A stretch of DNA of 15,534 nucleotides, taken from contig JBHGBF010000174.1 in assembly GCA_041946865.1 (NCBI GenBank), positions 1-15,534 of the forward strand, read 5' to 3'. The notes beneath the pieces were generated by a model. The model was not told the origin of the DNA. It did not search any database and saw only the letters and a list, made by a program, of their open reading frames with translations. A program made the position numbers and the translations under genes. This document shows, piece by piece, positions 6,674 to 12,486 of this stretch; within the stretch, counting starts at the first letter, position 1, and each line of letters begins with the position of its first letter. Source of the DNA: RPQK01 sp041946865 (GTDB taxonomy: Bacteria > Acidobacteriota > UBA6911 > RPQK01).

Positions 6674-7069
6674 ATGAAAATCAAAGTGACCACCATCTAT
6701 GTGGACGACCAGAAGAAAGCGCTGCGCTTCTACACCGATGTCCTGGGCTTCGTGAAGAAAGCCGACTTTACCCAGGGGCCGTTCCGTTGGCTCACCGTAG
6801 CCTCACCCGAGGAACCCGACGGCGCCGAGCTGCAGCTCGCCCCCAATAACAACCCGGCGGCTAAGGCCTACCAGCAGGCGATGTTCGAGCAGGGCCAGCC
6901 AGCCGCCATGTTCTATGTAGACGACGTGCAGCGGGAATACGACCGGATGAAGGCGGCGGGCGCGGAGTTCACCATGCCGCCGACCAAAGTCACCGGCTCG
7001 ACCATCGCCATGGTGAACGACACCTGCGGTAATCTGATCCAAGTCGCCGCGCTCGATCGCTGGCGGTAG
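6674..7069 (+). CDS. VOC-superfamily (glyoxalase/bleomycin-resistance-like) protein
   Basis: 131 residues, the normal size for a single-subunit VOC protein built of two beta-alpha-beta-beta-beta modules. Module one is at 1-57 (KVTTIYVDDQKKALRFYTDVLGF, then FRWLTVASPEEPDGAELQLAP). Module two is at 74-127 (QPAAMFYVDDVQREYDRMKAAG, then AEFTMPP and NDTCGNLIQVAAL). The start is secure: an ideal AGGAGG at 6660-6665 lies 8 bases before the ATG. Members bind a metal and act as glyoxalases, dioxygenases or resistance proteins. This subgroup (YVDDQ...GFxKKxD...RWLTV) is usually annotated only as VOC family, and I cannot name its substrate. It appears complete, in contrast to most neighbours. Confidence 0.9.
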   Translation: MKIKVTTIYVDDQKKALRFYTDVLGFVKKADFTQGPFRWLTVASPEEPDGAELQLAPNNNPAAKAYQQAMFEQGQPAAMFYVDDVQREYDRMKAAGAEFTMPPTKVTGSTIAMVNDTCGNLIQVAALDRWR

Positions 7070-7072
7070 CGG

Positions 7073-7351
7073 ATCAGCTCAGGGCCAGCCAGGCGGCCGC
7101 CGCGGCATGCCGCTGATCGGCTGCCGAAGGCGGCCCAGCCGTACGGGCCGATGCTGGCGATGGCCGTCGTAATAGCCACTCGGCCGCCTGCTCCGGCGCT
7201 ATGTGCGCCACCTCTAATCGCCTCTTTCAAAGAGTGGAGCGCGACGACGGCTTCCATTCCCATGGTTTCGCCTATATGGCTCGCGATTTCGAGATTCCAT
7301 GTCAAAGGTGTCGCGGGCGGAAATCAGGAATCGTGTTACCGCCCTCGGCGT
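7073..7351. other. Intergenic stretch without a recognised gene
   Basis: After the VOC stop there is an imperfect inverted pair (GATCAGC near 7073 and GCTGATC near 7111) around a GC-rich core. It lacks a T run, so a terminator is not well supported. Open frames on both strands continue to about 7305, but none shows a family pattern. The right part may be decayed upstream sequence of the TolB-type remnant that follows. Confidence 0.35.
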
Positions 7352-7471
7352 ACGGTGCTTGACGGCCCGTTCAGGAACGTTCTGGGAGTCAGTCCTGACC
7401 GCAGAACGATCGTCTTCAACCGCATGAAAATCCAGGAGTCCGACCTGATGCTGGTCGAGAATTTCCGGTGA
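7352..7471 (+). pseudogene. C-terminal scrap of a TolB/WD40-type (PD40 propeller) protein
   Basis: The last 39 codons before the stop read TVLDGPFRNVLGVSPDRRTI then VFNRMKIQESDLMLVENFR. The pattern (S-V-S-P-D-G-R-x-I-L-Y-x-x, then SDLMLVENFR at the very end) is the final propeller blade and tail of acidobacterial sensor-type proteins, often serine/threonine kinases or winged-helix regulators fused to a TolB-like propeller. Everything upstream is missing, and the glycine of SPDGR is Arg here. I recognise the tail from general knowledge of the phylum; which parent protein it came from cannot be told. Confidence 0.65.
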
Positions 7472-7626
7472 TGTGCCGCCGGCGGGGACAAGACTCGTCG
7501 TGTTGGTCAGTCATTATCATGACGGATAGCCACTCCCATGCGCATCCCCGAACACGCGGAGATCGCGGCAGAGTCGCGTTCTTTTTAAGGAGTTGCCAGA
7601 TCAGTCCTGTTGGGAGGGCCCTGACC
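7472..7626. other. Short gap between converging genes; nothing recognised
   Basis: This stretch separates the TolB-type remnant (+) from the stop codon of the AAA ATPase gene (-). I see no convincing terminator hairpin with a T run, and no small gene with a ribosome binding site. Confidence 0.35.
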
Positions 7627-8769
7627 TCATACCAGCGTCTTGAGGAAAACCAAGGCTGGACAGACGCGAATGCCCTCCGGCGTTAAGTAGTCCTTCTGTC
7701 CGGTCGCCGCGATCTGCCACGCCTCGACGCCCGGGAATCGCGCCTTCAGGTAACGGAGCCCTCTGTCGACCTCTCCCTCGGACCACTTGCACTCCACGAG
7801 GGCAATAGGGGCTTTGTGTTCGACGAGCACGAAATCCACCTCGCGCCCGTCTACGTCGCGGAAGTAGCGAAGCTCAAGATCTCGGCCCTGGGTGTCCTGT
7901 AGAAAGTGCACCCATTTGAGCAGATGCGCCGCTACAAGGTTCTCGAAACGAAGGCCGGGGTCGGGAACGAGCGTCCAGTCGAACTGGTAATGTTTCTGTT
8001 CCTTCTTGACCGCCCGGATCTTGGGCGCCCCGAAAGGAGGGATCCGGAATATGGCGAACAGACGCTCAAGGATGGAGATCCACTTGGCGGTCGTCTTGTG
8101 ACTTACCTGGAGGTCTTCGCGCAGGCTGTTGATTGACAGCGGAGACCCGACCAGTTCCGGCAGCCGTAGTGCTAACAGTTCCAGTGTACCGAGGTCCTGG
8201 ACCTGTTCCAAACTGGCGACTTCTTCTCGCAAAAGGAGATTGCGATATTCCCTTGACCACCGCTTCGCTTCAACCTCAGATCCGACGAGATAGGGTTCCG
8301 GAAAGCCACCAAGCGTCAAAAGATCATGCAGCTCGCCCGGTTTCTGCAATCCGAGCTCAGCCACGGAGAAGGGGTGGAGACGTAACAGGTGGTAACGTCC
8401 CTGGAGTGATTCTCCCCCATGACGATAGCATTCGAGCCGAGCGCTGCCAGTGACCAGGATACGCTGTCGCGCACGGCGCCCATCAAACAGACCCTTGAGG
8501 AAAGCACGCCAGGCGCGGTATTTGTGAATCTCGTCGAAGATCCACAGGAGGCCGGGTGGTAGCTGGCGCCTTAGAATTCGCTCCCGGTGTTCGGCGATGT
8601 CCCAGTTCAGATAGCCGGCCTCAGCCCCCCGAAGGCTACGGGCAAGCGTCGTTTTGCCGACCTGGCGGGGACCGGTGACAAAAACCATCTTCTTCTGGAG
8701 ATCCTGCCTCACCTGCCCTATCAGGTACCTTGGCTTCACGACCGTCGACATTACTACTTTTTTATCCAC
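7627..8769 (-). CDS. AAA_14/DUF4143 family ATPase
   Basis: A 380-residue intact protein. The N-terminal P-loop module (AAA_14) has Walker A GPRQVGKT at 33-40, Walker B LLWIFDE at 74-80, and the sensor strand ILVTGSARLE at 104-113, followed by LHPFSVAEL typical of the family. A winged-helix segment lies around 205-250. The C-terminal DUF4143 domain has a PD-(D/E)xK-like arrangement: Glu276 in FENLVAAHLL, Asp312 in GREVDFVLV, and Glu326/Lys328 in ALVECKWS. Such ATPases are numerous, mobile and poorly understood, and have been proposed to act in defence or toxin-antitoxin-like roles. The GTG at 8769 gives 380 residues, but ATG at 8751 (MSTVVKPRYLIG) is an equally good or better start, with GGTGGA about 13 bases upstream. 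It lies directly downstream of an unusual inverted-repeat array. Confidence 0.9.
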   Translation of the reverse strand: MDKKVVMSTVVKPRYLIGQVRQDLQKKMVFVTGPRQVGKTTLARSLRGAEAGYLNWDIAEHRERILRRQLPPGLLWIFDEIHKYRAWRAFLKGLFDGRRARQRILVTGSARLECYRHGGESLQGRYHLLRLHPFSVAELGLQKPGELHDLLTLGGFPEPYLVGSEVEAKRWSREYRNLLLREEVASLEQVQDLGTLELLALRLPELVGSPLSINSLREDLQVSHKTTAKWISILERLFAIFRIPPFGAPKIRAVKKEQKHYQFDWTLVPDPGLRFENLVAAHLLKWVHFLQDTQGRDLELRYFRDVDGREVDFVLVEHKAPIALVECKWSEGEVDRGLRYLKARFPGVEAWQIAATGQKDYLTPEGIRVCPALVFLKTLV

Positions 8770-8770
8770 C

Positions 8771-8817
8771 TGTCAAAAAAATTCGCGAGTATTTTTGACA
8801 TTCGTCAACAATACTCG
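8771..8817 (-). promoter_or_regulatory. Three-arm inverted-repeat array upstream of the AAA ATPase gene (candidate operator)
   Basis: TGTCAAAAA (8771-8779) and TTTTTGACA (8792-8800) are perfect inverted arms around a TCGCGA centre (8783-8788), giving a 30-bp palindrome with 13 of 15 pairs matching. The second arm extended (CGAGTATTTTTGAC, 8786-8799) also pairs with GTCAACAATACTCG (8804-8817), 13 of 14 bases, across a 4-base loop. The array ends 2 bp before the GTG start, so a bound protein or RNA fold would affect initiation. AT-rich sequence inside it could also supply promoter elements. The geometry is directly visible; regulation is inferred. Confidence 0.55.
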
Positions 8818-9344
8818 GGCTTATGCCAGTAGAGAATGCGCTCGAGGCGGGCCAGCCGGTTGGCGGGCGCCAAGGGAACCAGCTGCTTGGCGGCGTGAGC
8901 CACGATCTCGCCCGCCGGCACCCTCCACTGGATCTCCTCGGGTTACAGTTCGTACAGTCGCTCGAGCTGATCCGGCGTTGCGAAGTCTGCCGGTATAGCC
9001 GCGCAGTAACGGAATAACCACGAGTTACGTGCATGGTAGTCAGCCTCGGAGATAATCTCGTATGCCCGTTCGGGCCCGCTTCCCTGAACGAGTTTGTTGA
9101 CAAGTGCCGGCGGGCCTAACTTGAGCCGGTTTCCGGACCGGAGGTAACGATCGAGAACATTCTCGTACAAAGCTGGATCTCGATCGGCAGGTAGCGCGCG
9201 CGAGCGCGCTTCCTGCCCTGTTCTGGATCTGATACTCGCTGTGCCTGTCGTTTTCGAACACCGGCTATGCCGCCCTGCGTGTCGACTCTTCCATTTCCTG
9301 TCCCATCGACTAATCGTCGGAACGAAGAAAGCCGACGAATTCAT
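8805..9344 (-). pseudogene. Unrecognised protein fragment with internal stop codon
   Basis: One frame runs from about 9180 down to a TGA at 8805-8807 (last residues YWHKPEYC), interrupted only by TAA at 8943-8945. Before the stop it reads PALYENVLDRYLRSGNRLKL, GPPALVNKLVQGSGPERAYE and ARNSWLFRYCAAIPADFATP, ending QLERLYEL. After it comes PEEIQWRVPAGEIVAHAAKQ, then LVPLAPANRLARLERILY. The composition is that of a real helical protein on both sides, so the stop is probably a Tyr codon (TAC/TAT) changed to TAA. N-terminal to about residue 50 of this frame (above ~9190) the reading becomes Arg/Ser-rich and implausible, suggesting another frameshift or a junction. I do not recognise the family; an alpha-helical repeat or NTPase C-terminus is a guess. 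Its 3' end runs into the inverted-repeat array of the AAA gene. Confidence 0.55.
9188..9215. repeat. GC-rich inverted repeat inside the broken gene
   Basis: CAGGTAGCGCGC (9188-9199) faces GCGCGCTTCCTG (9204-9215) across GCGA: 12-bp arms with one mismatch. It lies where plausible coding in the surrounding frame breaks down, so it may mark a junction. Confidence 0.5.
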
Positions 9345-9924
9345 CCAACACTCGCTGTTCTTTTTATGGTTAGCTTGGGAAACGATTCCGATTCGGCCGC
9401 GAATTTCACCGCCTGCTCGCGGAAGTCGCTTGGCACGTTACGAACGGTACCTGCAAGAACTGCCAGTTTTCGTTGGGGCACTTTGAAAAACTGACTAAGA
9501 TGCAAAGTAAGGGCGACGGTCGATAGGCCGGGTTTTGCTCGAGAGCGATCACTTCTTTCCGTTCAATTCCCGTCTTCTCGGCTAGGTTGGCAATCGTTAG
9601 CCCATGAGACCGACGGAGCATCTGAATAAACTTAGGAAGAGTTGCCCGAATCTCCTGCAACTCGGGCTCCCTGGCGGTCATTTCGACCGTGAGTTTCTGA
9701 TTAAGGGCCGTCGCTATCCGCTCGAGGACAGAAAGGGACCGGCCTTCGTAATCCGGATCTTCAAGCCGGCTGTTTACTGATTGTGTGGTCCCGATTAGCT
9801 CAGTGAACCGGTATCGTCGGTCCCCGTCGTAACCTTCCACGCAGCGTCGGAACTGCTGAGGGGGACCCTGCTCCATCACTTGCGAAAAGGCGGTCTTGAC
9901 CGAGGGCATGCCGCAAGCTATCAC
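9310..9924 (-). pseudogene. Double-HTH XRE-family regulator (antitoxin-like) with two frameshifts
   Basis: The first segment, from GTG 9924, contains ELIGTTQSVNSRLEDPDYEG then RSLSVLERIATALNQKLTVE, the second half of an XRE HTH domain as in HigA-type antitoxins. A second HTH follows: LPKFIQMLRRSHGLTIANLA, EKTGIERKEVIALEQNPAYR. Near 9500 the homologous reading moves one frame to LTLHLSQFFKVPQRKLAVLA, GTVRNVPSDFREQAVKFAAE. Near 9365 it moves again to EEQRVLDEFVGFLRSDD, with a stop at 9310-9312. Joined, these make a coherent protein of about 205 residues, which shows the frameshifts are real relative to an ancestor or are assembly errors. N-terminal to the first HTH the sequence is atypical, and a further shift near 9960 is possible. 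It follows the PIN gene closely and would regulate this cluster. Confidence 0.7.
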
Positions 9925-10003
9925 CCGGGCTTTGAGCCGCTGTCCTGTCTTGTCGAAAAATCAAATCAATCACACCCTCTGAAAGTGGCAACCACTTGAT
10001 ATA

Positions 10004-10431
10004 TCATGACTTAGTCAAAAATAACTCGAGTGATAGTCCCTGCTCAGAGCGATTGGCGTTACCAAGGATTCGGAAAACGATCTTGTCGGCGGAGCAGAAT
10101 CGCCAGCTCTCATCCTGTTCAAAGAAGTATGCGAGAGCCGCCGCCTCCCCGTCGTGGAGCGTGTCCCGATAAAAAGGATCGAAGCGGTCGAGGAACGCCC
10201 GGGCAGCGGGGAGTTCGACGCGACAACCGTTACTGCTCCCGACTGGCAATAAGGATTCAGGTTGATTGGATGACGTGTCTCAGTGGAGTCAAAATAGTAC
10301 AGGGCTTCGGTGAGCATCACCTCCGGAAGGTAGATGTCGCAATGCTTTGCTAGAGCTTCCCAGACTCCCAGACGAAATGCTTCGATGATGATGTTCGCGT
10401 CAATCAGAAGGAAGGCTAATTTCCTCGTCAT
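10004..10431 (-). pseudogene. PIN-domain ribonuclease-like toxin, frameshifted
   Basis: ATG 10431 opens MTRKLAFLLIDANIIIEAFR with Asp11, then LPEVMLTEALYYF with Glu42. These are the first two acidic residues of a PIN active site. Near 10215-10235 the homologous reading shifts one frame to VELPAARAFLDRFDPFYRDT, LHDGEAAALAYFFEQ (third acidic site) and WRFCSADKIVFRIL (fourth), ending LELFLTKS at 10004. Joined, this is about 140 residues, normal for a PIN VapC-like protein, with all four acidic positions present. Its start overlaps the end of the ImmA/IrrE gene by 32 bp, which implies translational coupling. PIN proteins cleave RNA in many toxin-antitoxin pairs; the target here is unknown. As read, the frameshift would abolish activity. 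Confidence 0.75.
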
Positions 10432-11495
10432 CGCCCTCCTCGTCCGCGAAACTCAAAGCCGCGTCCCGGCTGATCCCCATGTACTGCGCAAAGCGACCCG
10501 TCGAAAGATCTCCGCGGCGGAACGTCCTGATCGCGAGAGCCTCGTAACGGTTTGGCAGCGAGTCAGGCTGGGTGTCGCTCCTCTTGTCGAAGACGTTCGT
10601 ACGGCACTTCTCTATATCCGCCTTTGTCTGGCTTTCGGATCGGCCGTAGAGGAAATGAAGTCTCCACAGCAGAGCGTCCATGGAGACGTCAAACTGTCGG
10701 GCAATGTCGAACAGTTCCTCGAAGCTCAGCTTTCCTTCGCGCTGATGCTCAGCAATGGCCGCTTTAATGGCCTCATCCGGCATAAGGAGTGTGCTGGCGA
10801 AGGCCTGAGCTAACCTCTCTTCCTGGTCATTGATGGTTCCTGGAGCCGTTTCACCGGTGTGGAAGACGGGCCAGGTGACAAGGTGAAAGAGCTCATGCGC
10901 CAGATCGAAATTGCGCCTCCAGCGGACGCTCCTCGAATTGAGTAGCACCGCCGCTCCGAACTCCGAACTCACAGTAGACGCCGCTGCCCCAGTGGGGTTC
11001 AAAAGCACGATGAAGAACCTTGACGGCACAAACTTCCTCCAGGACGGACAGAAGAACTTGCGCCGGCCGATCTCCCAGCTGCAGTTCCTGTCGGACCTTA
11101 CTGGCCAGTACCTTAGCTTGGAGGTAGCTGAACTGACGAGGATTGCCAGTGACTTGCGGCAGTGGTCTTTGTGCCTTCTCACCACACCAGATCTCGAGAT
11201 TCCTGTACTGTCTACAGAACTGAAGGAACTCGGTCTCCAGTGGGCCTGCGATTTCGTCGCTCGGCCTTTGTCGCCATAGCACGACTTCGACGGGAAGAGG
11301 ATCATCTTCAAGGAAGAACGCAACCGGTCGATGGTACACCGAGGCCAGTTTTTGGAGCTGAGTAAGACTGGGCTCGCGCTGACCGGATTCAAAGGCGGAA
11401 ATCGCGGATTTCTGAATCCCGGTCAGTTCTTCAACGCGGGCACCCGTTATCTGGACTCTTGTCCGGGCGAAACGAAGACATTCGGAGAGTGGTAT
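10400..11495 (-). pseudogene. XRE-family HTH plus ImmA/IrrE-type metallopeptidase (COG2856), frameshifted
   Basis: The upstream frame (11495 to ~11000) encodes an HTH, RVQITGARVEELTGIQKSAI then SAFESGQREPSLTQLQKLAS, followed by VYHRPVAFFLEDDP, the standard XRE-ImmA link. The frame changes at a run of four C on the minus strand (10994-10997): HRAFEP becomes NPTGAAASTVSSEFGAAVLL. It continues with RWRRNFDLAHELFHLVTW, whose HELFH (10883-10897) is the zinc motif, and ERLAQAFASTLLMP, whose Glu (first residue) is the third ligand. Removing one C restores a protein of about 365 residues. No ordinary start codon is seen before the HTH: the frame opens after a TAG at 11499-11501, so 11495 is the limit of the frame and not a proven start. 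ImmA-type proteases cleave regulators. Overlap with the PIN gene makes an XRE-peptidase/PIN pair. Confidence 0.75.
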
Positions 11496-11505
11496 TTTCT
11501 ACCTC

Positions 11506-11565
11506 TGAGAACTATTCTCAATATATCAGGCGAGATTTCAACAAAAACGTTCACACTGTGTGAAC
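11506..11565 (-). promoter_or_regulatory. Candidate promoter flanked by two palindromes ahead of the XRE-ImmA/PIN operon
   Basis: GTTCACACTGTGTGAAC (11549-11565) is a perfect 8-bp inverted repeat with one central base. TGAGAACTATTCTCA (11506-11520) is a second perfect palindrome with a 3-base centre. Between them on the minus strand lies TGATATATT, which fits an extended -10 element (TG-N-TATATT), with a weak T-rich -35 about 16 bases upstream. The arrangement matches autoregulation by an XRE repressor: one operator upstream of the -10 and one just downstream. The palindromes are directly seen; promoter activity and the bound protein are inferred. Confidence 0.6.
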
Positions 11566-11687
11566 TGCGGTGCTGTGTTCGGTGTGGCACTTTCAGGCGG
11601 GCTCTGAGCTGACCGTCCGAAAAATCGCCGCATCGACTTCCGTCCGAGGGCGTTAGTCCGAACTGAGATCTGCAAAGAAGACGCCTG

Positions 11688-11789
11688 GAAATTCGGGGAC
11701 GAAATTCGGGGACCGTCACCTCTTTTCCTTTTTACAGGGCGCGCTAACGCTTTACACAGAATGGGAAAACAGGGACTGTCCCCGAACTT
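11688..11789. repeat. REP-like inverted repeat with a 13-bp tandem duplication in its left arm
   Basis: GAAATTCGGGGAC is present twice in tandem (11688-11700 and 11701-11713). The second copy, extended to AAATTCGGGGACCGTCACC, is inverted at 11771-11789 as AGGGACTGTCCCCGAACTT with a few mismatches, and the inner flanks (T-rich against A-rich) also pair loosely. Elements with this GGGGAC/GTCCCC core are common as REP-like hairpins near Y1 transposases, but no transposase adjoins this one. Confidence 0.55.
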
Positions 11790-11820
11790 ACCCGATCCCT
11801 GTCCACCGGCGGTGAAGAAT

Positions 11821-11901
11821 CTTGGGTCCAGTCTGCTCTTTCCCTCTTTTGGCGTCGGCAATACGCCCGCCTAAAAGGTGAAAGAGCAGACTGGCCCCAA
11901 G
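11821..11901. repeat. Inverted repeat with 22-bp arms (one mismatch)
   Basis: The left arm begins CTTGGGTCCAGTCTGCTC (11821-11842) and the right arm ends GACTGGCCCCAAG (11880-11901). The arms are complementary over 22 positions with one mismatch. The inner parts (CTCTTTTGGCG and CGCCTAAAAGG) pair as well with slips, so almost the entire 81 bp could fold into a single long hairpin. It lies 190 bp past the 109-residue gene. It could be a REP/MITE-like element or a strong transcription-stopping structure without a T run. Confidence 0.7.
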
Positions 11902-12091
11902 AGTTGGATGCTGATCATGGACGACCGGCTGCATCGCGCCTTCGGGCGAGCCATCTCCCGGGGCCAGTTGCGGATTCAGGATCCGATGGAGCTTGTCGGA
12001 TGCAGCGGGTGACGACTGCAGTGATACAGCGGCTGCGGCAGACTGAAAGCGAGCCTGGCGACGTAGGAAGCCCGGTGACGTGCGCGGACTA
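11902..12091. other. Remaining gene-free stretch between the repeats and the 109-residue gene
   Basis: Together with the two repeats and the promoter region this makes about 590 bases (11502-12091) without a gene. Open frames on both strands in this part show no family pattern, ribosome binding site or start of note. Confidence 0.4.
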
Positions 12092-12421
12092 TTATCCAAC
12101 AGCCGAGCGTTCGAGTACTGCCTCCACGTCCGGCCAGTGGGGCGCGTGAAAGGTGCGGAGATAATCCCGATTGAGCGCAAGTTTGGCCGAGCTGGGCCAC
12201 CATTCAGCGACTAATCCGGCTTTCTCGAAAATCCAATGGTGTCCGCCGTTGAGCACGCGCAACGCCAAGCCGTGCTTCTGAGCCCAAGCCCGGACTGCCG
12301 CTTCCGCTTGCAGCGTGCGCTTCAGCCGCCTCCCGCGCCGGCGACGCCGGTAATCATCGGGTGCAAGCGCAGGTCGTCCGCGCTCGCCGAAGCCACACTT
12401 GTCGTTCCGAATGTCGGTCAT
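12092..12421 (-). CDS. Small basic protein of unknown function
   Basis: 109 residues with an ATG at 12421 and GAGG about 10 bases upstream. Residues 10-38 are highly basic (RRRRRGRRLKRTLQ). The remainder reads VRAWAQKHGLALRVLNGGHH then WIFEKAGLVAEWWPSSAKLA, with a C-terminal WPDVEAVLERS. The GGHHWIF stretch after a short helix, followed by a strand and a C-terminal helix, faintly recalls the HicA toxin fold (G-S-H-H motif), but the match is only by shape. It lies 65 bp downstream of the SWIM gene on the same strand and may be cotranscribed. Function not assigned. Confidence 0.55.
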   Translation of the reverse strand: MTDIRNDKCGFGERGRPALAPDDYRRRRRGRRLKRTLQAEAAVRAWAQKHGLALRVLNGGHHWIFEKAGLVAEWWPSSAKLALNRDYLRTFHAPHWPDVEAVLERSAVG

Positions 12422-12486
12422 AAGGTATGAGCCTCGAAAAATTCACAGCTCTGCAACTCACTCAGTCTTCTAAATGCCCCCGTGTG

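Noticed and set aside
7073..7117. GATCAGC/GCTGATC pair as a rho-independent terminator for the VOC gene
   Set aside because: The arms are far apart and no T run follows.
6913..7305. 130-codon minus-strand open frame after the VOC gene
   Set aside because: It overlaps the VOC gene antisense, and its remaining part has no recognisable motif or ribosome binding site.
10215..10235. Programmed frameshifting in the PIN gene
   Set aside because: No slippery heptamer or downstream stem-loop is visible, and neighbouring genes carry similar breaks. Mutation or sequencing error is simpler.
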